Shown here one piece after another: positions 17,747-26,808 of a stretch of 64,000 nt of DNA (position 1 is its first letter; each line of letters starts with the position of its first letter). The notes below the pieces were generated by a model. That model was not told the origin of the DNA and did not search any database. It saw nothing but the letters and a program-made list of their open reading frames with translations. The position numbers and the translations under genes were made by a program. Source of the DNA: Legionella geestiana. GTDB lineage: Bacteria > Pseudomonadota > Gammaproteobacteria > Legionellales > Legionellaceae. Where the stretch lies: NCBI RefSeq assembly GCF_004571195.1, contig NZ_CP038271.1, positions 2,059,501-2,123,500 on the forward strand, read 5' to 3'.

Positions 17747-18073
17747 ATGTTAAAAAAATACATTCGTTCAACCATTATAGTCACGTTCAAATACCTTATG
17801 CCAGTGCTGCTGCTTTTACTACTTGCACCTGTGCTTTTGCAATTCAGTCAGGAGATGAATCAAGCGCAGAAATTTTTGAGCACACATCAAAGCGGGTTCC
17901 ATATTCTGCATGGTCTGATTTATATCTTTATTTACTACTTATGGCCGCGATTAATACATGCCAGAAGCAAGGAATGCGAGCTTACTCCAGAACAAATTCA
18001 AATTGCACTAAACGCCAAATGGTACTTGCTGGCCGCCATGGCTGTGTTTGAATTACTGACCTGGTGGAGATGA
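17747..18073 (+). CDS. Small membrane protein of the transfer operon
   Basis: 108 aa from ATG 17747, preceded by CAGGAGATTTCC. Three hydrophobic segments (YLMPVLLLLLLAPVLLQF, FHILHGLIYIFIYYLWP, WYLLAAMAVFELLTWW). Family not recognised. It lies directly before, and overlaps, the TraD gene, as small membrane proteins often do in GI-type transfer regions, so it may support the coupling protein. Confidence 0.65.
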   Translation: MLKKYIRSTIIVTFKYLMPVLLLLLLAPVLLQFSQEMNQAQKFLSTHQSGFHILHGLIYIFIYYLWPRLIHARSKECELTPEQIQIALNAKWYLLAAMAVFELLTWWR

Positions 18074-18075
18074 TC

Positions 18076-20073
18076 ATGGCCGATTATCCCGTTGAAAATC
18101 TGTTACGCGAAGCAACCGAAATCTACACCAGCATAACCTGTGCGGCATTGGCCGCGCTCGCTATCAGCAAACCTCATTTGTTTTTATTAACGCAGGGCAT
18201 GGGTTATTACGCCGGGATGAGTCTGGGAGGCTTGAGTCTGTTCAGAGGATTACAGGCACTGAGAATCAAACGATTCCAGCGTCGATTGATAACCATGCCG
18301 TATTACGCGCTTTCAACTACCGAGGTACCACTATCGCAGAAATGGCTGTTTATCGGAAAAGGATTCCGTTGGTTCCCGCATCACACCCAGCGCTTGCACC
18401 AGATCAAACAAATCAAAAACGAATCTTTTATGCAGAGAGGAAAATGTTTCCGAACGGTCAGAGACTATTGTCAAAACCATGAGCAAACAATTTTTGCAAA
18501 ATTACTCTGCAGCCAAACCAAATTTAATCCGTTCAGACCCGACCCAGCCGTTGGCGGTAGTCCATACTTGCATGGATTAGGAGAAAAAGACGCACCGGTT
18601 TATATCCCGCAAGACGTACGCGTCGGCCATACCTTTGTTGTAGGAACCACTCGTGTCGGCAAAACAAGACTGGCCAGTATTCTGATCAATCAGGATATAC
18701 GCAACGGCGACGCAGTAATCGTGGTCGACCCCAAAGGTGATCTGGATCTGGTGCGCGATATGTACTCAGCCTGCGAAGCCGCCGGGCGACTCAAAGATTT
18801 TCGCATCGTGCATTTGGGTTTTCCAGAATTGTCGGCTCACTATAACCCCTTAAAAAATTACGACCAGGTCAGCGAAGTAGCCACCCGAATTACCGATGCC
18901 ATCGCCGCAGAAGGCGAAGGAAAACAATTCGCAGCCTTCGCCTGGAAATACGTCAACATCGTCGCGATTTGCCTTGAAGAAATGAAGCAGCCAATAACTT
19001 ATAAGTCTATCGCCTTTTACATCAGCAGACTGGATCAATTACTCATGGCCTATGCCGACGCAATCATGCCAGTTCATTACCCGGACTATCACGAGCAGAT
19101 AGAATCCATCCTGACAAACCACGAAGAACGCAGCAATCGCAAACATAAAAACGCCGCACCAATGGACAGGCCCAAAGCCGTCATTGAATATCTGAAAAGC
19201 CACATCAGCAAAACAATCGCCGCCGGAAACGTGGAAAGTCTGCACGATCAGGTTCTGATTGATTTATATGATGCGGCAATCATGGACAAACACTACTACG
19301 ACAAAATCACAGCCAGCGTCGGTCCAGTGCTCTCAGAAATCAACAAAAGCAATGCTACCGGGATATTCTCCTTTCATAACACCTGCAATGAAATCGAGCT
19401 GATGGCGGCTATTAAGGAAAAGAAGGTCATCTATATTGGTTTGGACAGCTTGACCAATCCCAATATCGCTCAAGCCGTAGGTAAAGCATTTTTGTCTGAT
19501 CTGGTATCTACCGCTGGAAAAATCTACAAAGAAAGCAATGCCAAATACCGCTTGAACCTGCATTGCGACGAGCTGTCAGAAATCATCCAGGATTCGTTCG
19601 TCAAAATTCTTAATAAGGCTGGCGGCGCCGGGTTTCAGGTTACGGCTTATGCTCAGACTATTCAAGATATGGAGGTGGCGCTGGGGTCAAAAGCAAAAGC
19701 GGATGTTACCGAGGGCAACCTCAATACCTTGATTATGCTCAGGGTAAAAAATGAAGAAACAGCCAATTTATTGATAAAATTACTACCAGAGGTTGGTGTG
19801 GTTGGTCATACCCAGGTATCCATGGTGAATGATACCCCGCATAGTGAGGATGGGGTTTATTTTAATACAACTAATGAAGATAGAGTCCAGGCAACGTCAG
19901 TGCCGATGATTGATGTCAATGATATTATTTCGTTACCCAAAGGCCAGGCATTTGTTCTGGTTAATGGCGGCGAACTTTACAAGGTGCGGATACCTTTACC
20001 TGTTAATGATGGATTGGCGCCTGTTGAAATCAGACAAGCGATTCAAAGCATTAATCAATTAACAGCCAATTAA
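18076..20073 (+). CDS. TraD/VirD4-type coupling protein (SXT_TraD family)
   Basis: 665 aa from ATG 18076 (GGAG 6 bases upstream); ATG 18070 and GTG 18064 are alternatives. Two N-terminal membrane segments, then a P-loop NTPase: Walker A GTTRVGKTR around residues 189-197 (Lys196), Walker B VIVVDPKGDLDL (Asp218), and later LNLHCDELSEII and GFQVTAYAQTIQDMEVALG. It delivers relaxosome DNA to the T4SS channel. It is the last gene of the transfer run; a hairpin follows. Confidence 0.92.
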   Translation: MADYPVENLLREATEIYTSITCAALAALAISKPHLFLLTQGMGYYAGMSLGGLSLFRGLQALRIKRFQRRLITMPYYALSTTEVPLSQKWLFIGKGFRWFPHHTQRLHQIKQIKNESFMQRGKCFRTVRDYCQNHEQTIFAKLLCSQTKFNPFRPDPAVGGSPYLHGLGEKDAPVYIPQDVRVGHTFVVGTTRVGKTRLASILINQDIRNGDAVIVVDPKGDLDLVRDMYSACEAAGRLKDFRIVHLGFPELSAHYNPLKNYDQVSEVATRITDAIAAEGEGKQFAAFAWKYVNIVAICLEEMKQPITYKSIAFYISRLDQLLMAYADAIMPVHYPDYHEQIESILTNHEERSNRKHKNAAPMDRPKAVIEYLKSHISKTIAAGNVESLHDQVLIDLYDAAIMDKHYYDKITASVGPVLSEINKSNATGIFSFHNTCNEIELMAAIKEKKVIYIGLDSLTNPNIAQAVGKAFLSDLVSTAGKIYKESNAKYRLNLHCDELSEIIQDSFVKILNKAGGAGFQVTAYAQTIQDMEVALGSKAKADVTEGNLNTLIMLRVKNEETANLLIKLLPEVGVVGHTQVSMVNDTPHSEDGVYFNTTNEDRVQATSVPMIDVNDIISLPKGQAFVLVNGGELYKVRIPLPVNDGLAPVEIRQAIQSINQLTAN

Positions 20074-20139
20074 CAGCTGATGCTGAGATTTTGCATAAAT
20101 CATGGAAAATCTTTATGAATGCCCGCATTCGTGATTCTT

Positions 20140-20159
20140 GCGCATTTCGAAAAATGCGC
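20140..20159 (+). other. Hairpin after the transfer operon
   Basis: GCGCATTT CGAA AAATGCGC is a perfect 8-bp stem with a CGAA tetraloop, 66 bases after the TraD stop and before the PhzF gene. No clear U-run follows on either strand, so it may stabilise the 3' end of the transfer mRNA rather than act as a full intrinsic terminator. Confidence 0.5.
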
Positions 20160-20225
20160 TGAAAAAGAGCAAAATAAAATCTGCGATTAATGGTATATTA
20201 TAGCCTTGCAAAAACAGGAGACCTT

Positions 20226-21044
20226 ATGAAAAAGCAACCCATCTTCCAGGTTGATGCCTTTACTTCCTTTTTATTTGGAGGGAATCCGGCAGCAGTTTGT
20301 CCGTTGAAAGAATGGTTGCCAGATGATCTCATGCAGTCTATCGCTATGGAAAATAATTTGTCTGAAACGGCGTTCCTGGTTCAGGAAGGTGATTATTACC
20401 AGATACGTTGGTTTACACCCAATACCGAAGTTGCCCTTTGCGGCCATGCGACTCTGGCCAGCGCTTTTGTTGTGTTTGAGTTTCTTAATCCTGCTGCAAA
20501 ACAGCTGAATTTTAACAGCCAAAGTGGCGAGCTGAGGGTCACGAAGCATAACGACAAACTGGAGATGGATTTTCCCGCATTGCCTTACACAAAAATTACG
20601 CCTGCATCAGAATTGATAGAGGCGATTGGTATGCATCCAGCAGAAGTCTATGAAAGTACATTTGATTTGCTGGTTATATTGAATAATGAAGAGGATGTCA
20701 GGAATGCACGACCGGAACTGGATGTCATTGGCAAATGGCCATCACGAGGTGTGATTTTGTCTGCGCCAGATAGCCATGGAGGTGTCTATTCACGTTGTTT
20801 TTATCCCGGTTGCGATGTTCCGGAAGATCCCGTAACCGGTTCAGCACACTGTGTCATTGCACCTTACTGGAGCGAGCGACTGGGCAAAAACACAATTCAG
20901 GCCATCCAGGGTCTCAAACGTCAGGGAGCATTGCTTTGCAGAGTGCAAGACAATCGCGTTTTTATGTCCGGCTCTTGTAAATTGTACCTGCAAGGGCATA
21001 TTTTTTACCCTGAGGTTCAAACACAAGGACACTTACAAAAATGA
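20226..21044 (+). CDS. PhzF-family isomerase/epimerase
   Basis: 272 aa from ATG 20226, with ACAGGAGACC upstream. Begins QVDAFTSFLFGGNPAAVCPL, the hallmark of the PhzF diaminopimelate-epimerase fold, and has AMENNLSETAFLVQ with the catalytic Glu, then WFTPNTEVALCGHATLASA and PEDPVTGSAHC. PhzF proteins catalyse isomerisation or epimerisation of small metabolites; the substrate here is unknown. First cargo gene after the transfer operon, closely followed by a kinase gene (7-base gap). Confidence 0.92.
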   Translation: MKKQPIFQVDAFTSFLFGGNPAAVCPLKEWLPDDLMQSIAMENNLSETAFLVQEGDYYQIRWFTPNTEVALCGHATLASAFVVFEFLNPAAKQLNFNSQSGELRVTKHNDKLEMDFPALPYTKITPASELIEAIGMHPAEVYESTFDLLVILNNEEDVRNARPELDVIGKWPSRGVILSAPDSHGGVYSRCFYPGCDVPEDPVTGSAHCVIAPYWSERLGKNTIQAIQGLKRQGALLCRVQDNRVFMSGSCKLYLQGHIFYPEVQTQGHLQK

Positions 21045-21050
21045 TCATCG

Positions 21051-22007
21051 ATGACACCAATCCAATCCTTCCACCCATTCATTCGTTTGAATGATTATGA
21101 GAACTTTAAATTAAAAACAGACATGCATGAAGCAGCTGCCAAACAAATTATGCATCGGCATTGCCTGCCACAGCTACCGCTAACCCTTTTTTCGGAAGGC
21201 ACCAACATCGTTTATGAGTGCGGCGATCAACACGTTATCAAAATTTTTCCTCCATTTCATCAAGAGCAATACCAAAGCGATTGGTTGGTGATGAAGCATC
21301 TTCAGGATAAGCTCCCGGTTAACACACCAGATCTTCAATACCACGGAGAGCTTGCCGAGTGGCCATATATTGTGATGAGCAAATTGGAAGGGACTTTGCT
21401 GGAAACACTTTGGCCGAGCATGCATTATGATAATAAAATGATTATCATTCGCGAGTTAGGCTCATTAATCAAAGAAGTGCATACACTGCCCACCGATGGA
21501 TTGGAGGCAATTGATTGTCATTGGGAACAATTTATAGGAAAACAACTGAGTAACTGCGTAAACCATCATCAATCCCTAAAGCTGCCTGCGCATTTATTAC
21601 AACAACTTCCAGAATATCTTGAATCCATTAAAGCCAATTTACCAAAAATCAAAGCGCCGGTAATTTTAACAGGGGAATATACCCCAATGAATTTTTTGGT
21701 AAAACAAAGGGACGGAATCTGGCACATAGATGGGTTGATTGACTTCGGAGATGCCATGTTGGGTTTGCATCAGTATGATTTATTAGGGCCTGGTGCCTTT
21801 TTAATTCAAGGGGACAAGCCGTTGTTAAAAGTGTTTTTGATGTCATATGGATACACGCCGGACGAATTAACCCAACCATTGAGCCAACAGCTCATGGGAT
21901 TATTGCTGTTGCATAAGTATAGTAATTTAAATATTCAAATCAGAATGGATGGTTGGCAAAGTGTGAAATCAGTATATGAATTGGAGCAATTGGTTTGGGG
22001 ATTTTAG
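21051..22007 (+). CDS. APH-fold kinase resembling hygromycin B phosphotransferase
   Basis: 318 aa. Kinase-like fold of the aminoglycoside/choline kinase superfamily: a nucleotide-binding lobe with VYECGDQHVIKIFPPF (Lys) and WPYIVMSKLEG hinge, then the catalytic loop LTGEYTPMNFLV (residues about 203-214) and HIDGLIDFGDAMLGLHQYDLL. In most APHs the loop is HGDxxxxN. Here it reads T-G-E, as in hygromycin-kinase-like proteins where the D is replaced. The metal-binding Asp of IDFGDA is kept. Could inactivate an aminoglycoside or phosphorylate another small molecule. Confidence 0.78.
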   Translation: MTPIQSFHPFIRLNDYENFKLKTDMHEAAAKQIMHRHCLPQLPLTLFSEGTNIVYECGDQHVIKIFPPFHQEQYQSDWLVMKHLQDKLPVNTPDLQYHGELAEWPYIVMSKLEGTLLETLWPSMHYDNKMIIIRELGSLIKEVHTLPTDGLEAIDCHWEQFIGKQLSNCVNHHQSLKLPAHLLQQLPEYLESIKANLPKIKAPVILTGEYTPMNFLVKQRDGIWHIDGLIDFGDAMLGLHQYDLLGPGAFLIQGDKPLLKVFLMSYGYTPDELTQPLSQQLMGLLLLHKYSNLNIQIRMDGWQSVKSVYELEQLVWGF

Positions 22008-22108
22008 CATGATTTGCATTATGAAAGAGATCGGATAATTGGCCATGCTCAGGTATCCACGCTAACTACTATAAAGAAACAGCTGTTTTTACTCCTGACA
22101 AGTTTTTA

Positions 22109-22132
22109 CAATACAGTAATATTACTGTATTG
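22109..22132. promoter_or_regulatory. 24-bp perfect palindrome with TACAGTA-N4-TACTGTA (site 2)
   Basis: CAATACAGTAAT followed by its exact complement forms a 24-bp palindrome in the 323-base gap between the hygromycin-kinase-like gene and the ABC exporter. Its core has the same half-sites and 4-base AT spacer as the site near 981. It probably is the operator for the exporter promoter. The rest of the gap (22133-22330) shows no convincing gene. Confidence 0.55.
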
Positions 22133-22330
22133 CGAAAAAAATCGTGACGAATTACAGTGTAGATTAGTTTTTAAAATTGATATGAAACAAGAATTAATAC
22201 TTGCAATATTTTTACAATACTGACGTAAAATATCCAGAATTAAATCAAGTTGCAATGTTAAAATTCATCAATAAAGTCTGTAAGTTATTCATAAGTCCCG
22301 TTTGGATGTACCGGGTCATTGGAGGTAATT

Positions 22331-24493
22331 ATGATCCGGATGCTTCAATTAATAAACCAGTTTTTTTGGACAATAATATTTTTAGTGAGGGATGAGACTG
22401 CACCGCCAGCTGCTCCGGATCAAGAGGTGCTCATTGAAATCGATGCCGATCAAAACGAAGCACAACCAGAGGTACTGCAACGCATTGCAGATGATATTCC
22501 GCTTTCACATATTGTTAGCGGCTTGAGCAAGATTATCTTTTCAAAAGAGAATCTGCCTGGCATTGGTATGGGTGCGGTGCTTACCGGGCTCAGTACTGGC
22601 ATGAACTTTATAACACCATGGCTTTTTGGAGAAACTATCAATTTGCTCGCAAGCGATGATGAAACTGCGGAAATTGCCGGCATTGATTTATCCAGGCAGG
22701 CTTTGATCGGCCTTTTAATAGCCGCATACACGCTTGCTCAATTACTTCCGAATTTACGCGATCAAGCGATGAATCTCGTTACCGCCAACACGACAAAAAG
22801 AATATTGAAGACCGGTACAGAGCATTTGCTAAAAAAATCACTGGATTATCACGTCAACACCTCGTTTGGCGATCAACTGTTTTTGATGCAAAAAGGCTTT
22901 GCAGTTGGCAGTGTAGCAACGCCATTATTGACCCAGGTTGCACCTACTTTGGTAGAAATCGCGATAGCTTGCAATCTGCTATCCAGCCGTTACGGTTTTG
23001 CTATGGGTGGCGGCTTGTTTGCGATGTTGGTATCGTATATTGCATATGGCGCGCTCACAGCAAAACCCATTATTGATGCGCGCACAGAAGGACTTACAGC
23101 CGGAAATGAAGCATTTTCCAACTTCACCAGCGCAATTGCGCGTTATAAAACCATCCGTGATTTCGGTCAGTTTGAATATACCATGCGAGGTGTGGATGAA
23201 GCTTTAAGTCGCATGACAGAAGCCAATATTGTTGGCATGAACAAGCCCTTGCAAATTGGTTTGGGACAATACGCCATTTCGCGCGCAGGCATGCTGCTCG
23301 CAACACTTTATGTGGGTCACGGAGTGGTAACAAAAGAATACAGTGTACAGGATTTTGTTGTGGTGGCCGGTTATCTGAATTCGCTGGCCAATTTGTTCCC
23401 GGCCTTTGGACAGGCGGTCAATCAACTTTTTGCAGACTGGCCTGATTTGAAATTTGTATTCAAGGAGCTGTCCAAACCCGATGAACTGGTTGAATTACAC
23501 CCGGACACACATCTTGTATTACTCGAAGGCATTGCGCCCACCATTGAATTTGAAAATGTAACTTTTATACACGCACCAAAACCAGGGGAGTCAGACAATT
23601 CTCCATTGTTTGAAAACCTTTCCTTTACCATTCAGCCCGGTCAAAAGGTGGCGTTAGTCAGCGAAAGCGGTGCCGGAAAAACGACTATTTTTAATATGCT
23701 GTATGGTTATTACAAACCTGCAAGCGGGATTATTCGAATCAATGGTCAGAATATCGCTGAAGTGAGCCTCAAATCTTTGGAGCAAAACATCAGTTTGCTT
23801 GGCCAAACGCCGAATTTGTTTAAAGGAACTATTCGTGAAAACATTTGTTTTGGTGCCGCAAACCCTGACGAAGTGGATGATGAGACTATCTGGGCTTTGG
23901 CAAGGGCTTGCAATCTGGAAGCATTTCTTCTGTCTTTCAAAAACAAACTGGATACCCAAGTAGGTGAAGATGGAAAAAGTTTATCCGGCGGTCAACAGCA
24001 AAAAGTAGCGATTTTGCGAGGGCTCATCAAGAGAAGTCCAATTCGCCTGCTGGACGAAATCACGGCTTCTTTGGACAGCCAGTCGGCAACGCAAATATTG
24101 AGTGGCATCGATCAAATGACCGACGAGGGGATTACCAGTCTGATGATTACGCACAAATTGACAGAAGCCAAAACGGCTGATGCCATTATCGTGATTCATG
24201 AGGGACGAGTCGCGGCGCAAGGGAGTCATGATGAGTTATTGGCAACATGTCCACTCTACCAACAATTATGGCGTTCTTATCACCAACAAGAATCATTGCC
24301 TTCTTGCTCAACAGGTCGGTTATTAACCGCACTTGGGGGACCGGTGCAAGCTGCTGACGAGTCATCCGATGAAATGACCAGCGAGCCTTTGATTCTTTCT
24401 ATAAGTGAAAATCAGTATAATGAAAGAGATGCGAATGATGAAGATAGTGAATTATCTGATTTTGAGGGTAAGTCGATGCGATTAGGTCATTAG
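22331..24493 (+). CDS. ABC exporter, fused membrane and ATPase domains (Atm1/HlyB-like)
   Basis: 720 aa from ATG 22331, with GGAGG 6 bases upstream. An acidic N-terminal extension (about 20-60) precedes a six-helix type I ABC membrane domain (about 75-370). The ATPase domain has Walker A SESGAGKTT (about 443-451), Q-loop LLGQTPNLFKG, signature LSGGQQQK (about 551-558) and Walker B PIRLLDEITASLD. After the usual H-loop (MITHKLTEA) there is a 60-residue acidic tail. The arrangement resembles Atm1/heavy-metal or lipid exporters. Substrate unknown; neighbours suggest drug or metabolite export. Confidence 0.88.
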   Translation: MIRMLQLINQFFWTIIFLVRDETAPPAAPDQEVLIEIDADQNEAQPEVLQRIADDIPLSHIVSGLSKIIFSKENLPGIGMGAVLTGLSTGMNFITPWLFGETINLLASDDETAEIAGIDLSRQALIGLLIAAYTLAQLLPNLRDQAMNLVTANTTKRILKTGTEHLLKKSLDYHVNTSFGDQLFLMQKGFAVGSVATPLLTQVAPTLVEIAIACNLLSSRYGFAMGGGLFAMLVSYIAYGALTAKPIIDARTEGLTAGNEAFSNFTSAIARYKTIRDFGQFEYTMRGVDEALSRMTEANIVGMNKPLQIGLGQYAISRAGMLLATLYVGHGVVTKEYSVQDFVVVAGYLNSLANLFPAFGQAVNQLFADWPDLKFVFKELSKPDELVELHPDTHLVLLEGIAPTIEFENVTFIHAPKPGESDNSPLFENLSFTIQPGQKVALVSESGAGKTTIFNMLYGYYKPASGIIRINGQNIAEVSLKSLEQNISLLGQTPNLFKGTIRENICFGAANPDEVDDETIWALARACNLEAFLLSFKNKLDTQVGEDGKSLSGGQQQKVAILRGLIKRSPIRLLDEITASLDSQSATQILSGIDQMTDEGITSLMITHKLTEAKTADAIIVIHEGRVAAQGSHDELLATCPLYQQLWRSYHQQESLPSCSTGRLLTALGGPVQAADESSDEMTSEPLILSISENQYNERDANDEDSELSDFEGKSMRLGH

Positions 24494-24518
24494 ACTCATG
24501 CATGAGGAAAAATAGTTC

Positions 24519-25412
24519 ATGGAGCTACTTGAAAAAAACATCAACGATCAATACGGCGAACAAGGGAGGAAGTGGTTGGCTGATTTGCCAAAACGGGTCA
24601 GGCAGATAGCCGCAGTCCATGGATTATCTGATTTAAAAGCCGTTAAAAATTTAAGTTACAATTATGTCATGACTGGCATGCAAACTTCACAGCCAGTTAT
24701 CCTGAAATTGGGTCTTGATATAAGCGGCCTCAAGCGCGAAGCTATGGCGCTTAAGGCTTTTGAGGGTTTGGGTGCTGTTAATATGCTTGCCGAAGAGGAC
24801 GGGATGCTTCTCCTGGAACGCGCCATTCCAGGCGTTTCGTTAAAATCCTCGTTTCCGGAAAATGATAGTGAAGCTATACGCATCACCTGTGACTGTTTAA
24901 ATCGCTTGCACAGCGCACCGATACCATTAAACAACCGGTTTCCCTATGTAAAAGATTGGCTTGCAGCATTGGACAAGGATTGGGAAATACCCTTGCATTT
25001 TCTACAAAAAGCAAGAGTGCTTCGTGATAACTTGATGCTGACATCAGCCCGCGAAGTATTACTTCACGGGGATTTGCATCATGATAACCTTCTGCAAAAC
25101 GGCAGTACCTGGATGGTTATTGATCCCAAAGGTGTGATCGGCGAACCTGCTTTCGAAGTAGCGGCTTTTATTCGCAATCCTATACCGGAATTACTGACGC
25201 TTGATACAGCTGCATGGCACATCATTCAAAACCGCATTATCCATTTTGCCAAACTACTCTCACTATCTGAGCAAAAAATACTTGATTGGTGTTACGTACA
25301 AGCAGTTCTTGCCTGGGCATGGGCTTTGGAGGATGGATGTGAAACAGCTTGTTTCAGGCAACTCTCGGCACTTTTTGAGAGAGCAAGATTTCAACCAGGC
25401 AATATTTCTTGA
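24519..25412 (+). CDS. APH(6)-like streptomycin kinase family protein
   Basis: 297 aa. Matches the aminoglycoside/hydroxyurea kinase family (APH(6), StrB-like): VILKLGLDISGLKREAMALKAFEGLGAV, LLLERAIPGVSL, catalytic loop LLHGDLHHDNLL (about residues 181-192) and VIDPKGVIGEPAFEVAAFIRNP, which is highly typical. All expected catalytic residues are present, so an ATP-dependent O-phosphotransferase acting on streptomycin or a related compound is plausible. Follows the exporter by 25 bases, likely one operon. Confidence 0.88.
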   Translation: MELLEKNINDQYGEQGRKWLADLPKRVRQIAAVHGLSDLKAVKNLSYNYVMTGMQTSQPVILKLGLDISGLKREAMALKAFEGLGAVNMLAEEDGMLLLERAIPGVSLKSSFPENDSEAIRITCDCLNRLHSAPIPLNNRFPYVKDWLAALDKDWEIPLHFLQKARVLRDNLMLTSAREVLLHGDLHHDNLLQNGSTWMVIDPKGVIGEPAFEVAAFIRNPIPELLTLDTAAWHIIQNRIIHFAKLLSLSEQKILDWCYVQAVLAWAWALEDGCETACFRQLSALFERARFQPGNIS

Positions 25413-25429
25413 CGAGGAATAGCTAAATT

Positions 25430-26410
25430 GTGAAAACGAAAGAAAATGAAAAAATTATCCAATGGACTTGCAAAATTCTTACATCGAATGGATACAAGCT
25501 CAAAAGCAAGCTGCCAGAGAATGTGCTCAAAACCCCTTGGTCTTATATAGCCCGCTTCGAAACATCTGAAGCTTATATTTATTTGAAGCACATGCCAGCC
25601 AAACTTGCACTCGAATCGTCAATTATTGGCATATTGCATGATCAATTCCAGGCTTCTGTTCCAACAGTTATCGCAGACAATACCGAATTAAATTGTTTCT
25701 TAATGAAAGACGCTGGCAGGCCATTGCGAGAAATTTTAAAACAGTATTTCGATACGGAATTATTATGCAAAGCAATTGATCAATTCACAGCGTTGCAATT
25801 AGCCACTGCAGAAAACTTGGTTGTTTTTATAGATATAGGTGTGCCGGATTGGCGATTAGATAAGTTACCGCATTTATATATGGAATTGCTTTCACAAAAG
25901 GATATCTTGATAGAAGATGGACTGTCTGAGAAAGAAATTATTGAATTGGAAACGTTGTTTCCTATGGTTTTCAAGTTATGTAAAAAATTATCGGACAATT
26001 CAATTAAACAAACGATCGTTCAGCCAGATTTTAATGACAATAACACGCTCATAGACGAACTGTCACAAAAAATAACCATTATTGATTTGGGTGAAATCGT
26101 CATTTCCCATCCGTTTTTTTCATTAATAAACTGTTTGCAACAAATAAAAAAACATCATGGTCTTACCGATGAGGATCCCAGGTATTTGCGGATTAAGAAT
26201 GCTTGTCTTAAAAATTATTTGGATCTATATTCTGAAAAGCAGGTAATAGATGCTTTTGCCATAACAAATAGCGTATGGCCAGTTTACTGGGCACTGAGCA
26301 ACTATCGATTGATGCGCGCATGTGGAAAAGACAAGCTTATGGCATTTCAGCATGGCAGATTATGTAATACATTGAGAGAGTTTATGGTTGTCTGTGCCAG
26401 GGGGGGCTAA
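25430..26410 (+). CDS. APH-fold phosphotransferase-like protein with altered catalytic loop
   Basis: 326 aa, paralogue of the protein at 47109. Shared stretches include PDWRLDKLPHLYMELL (PDWRLDKFPLLYRDLI in the paralogue) and GEIVISHPFFSLINCL (GETVIGHPFFSLNTCL). The catalytic loop reads QPDFNDNN (about residues 197-204): the Asp and the metal-binding Asn remain, but the His is Gln. The second metal residue is in IIDLGE rather than DWGE. It may still be active or have become a non-catalytic relative. Lies 17 bases after the APH(6)-like gene. Confidence 0.75.
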   Translation: MKTKENEKIIQWTCKILTSNGYKLKSKLPENVLKTPWSYIARFETSEAYIYLKHMPAKLALESSIIGILHDQFQASVPTVIADNTELNCFLMKDAGRPLREILKQYFDTELLCKAIDQFTALQLATAENLVVFIDIGVPDWRLDKLPHLYMELLSQKDILIEDGLSEKEIIELETLFPMVFKLCKKLSDNSIKQTIVQPDFNDNNTLIDELSQKITIIDLGEIVISHPFFSLINCLQQIKKHHGLTDEDPRYLRIKNACLKNYLDLYSEKQVIDAFAITNSVWPVYWALSNYRLMRACGKDKLMAFQHGRLCNTLREFMVVCARGG

Positions 26411-26413
26411 ATA

Positions 26414-26696
26414 ATGACAACGATGTCCATTGAGCTATTAAAAAGTCGTCCGGATACAATACCACGCCTGGTTCAGATATGGCACCAAACTTTGGGTTCA
26501 ATCTGGTCGCCCGATGTACCCCTTGCACGCGTGGAAAAAAATTTTCAGAATTATTTGTATGAAAGTGAATTGCCATTAACATTTGTCGCGTTTCAAGACA
26601 ACAAACCGGTCGGCATGTGCTCATTACGCGAGAATGACGGGATTCGTCCTGATTTAAAACCATGATCAGGTTCGCTGGTTGTTGAGCCGGATGCTA
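26414..26696 (+). pseudogene. GNAT acetyltransferase pseudogene, truncated
   Basis: Starts at ATG 26414 and reads as a GNAT N-terminal half (LTFVAFQDNKPVGMCSLRENDGIRPDLKP), then hits TGA at 26663-26665 where the family has Trp. The frame continues past the stop with SGSLVVEPDAT, matching the LGSLVVxPxY motif of the family, before homology ends around 26696. The remaining acetyl-CoA-binding part is missing. At 26697 the sequence switches to a copy of the 5' end of another GNAT gene. Confidence 0.8.
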
Positions 26697-26731
26697 CATA
26701 AAAATCAACTTCATATACAAAAATGCAGCAA
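26697..26731 (+). repeat. Copy of the 5' end of the GNAT gene at 32371
   Basis: 35 bases match 32377-32411 at 33 positions by eye. In 32371 this stretch encodes the first residues of a GNAT (HKNELHMQKCSN). Here it is joined to the broken GNAT gene and followed by unrelated sequence. It looks like the scar of a recombination or deletion among GNAT cassettes. Confidence 0.7.
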
Positions 26732-26808
26732 GCGTAGGCTGATTATCCAATTATTCTGAAATTTTAAGTTAATGATATGGAACGTGGGTTTATCAGAAAA
26801 GGGAAATA

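Noticed and set aside
22014-22223. 69-aa ORF over the palindrome at 22109
   Set aside because: It runs through the operator palindrome, has no ribosome-binding site and no recognisable protein pattern.
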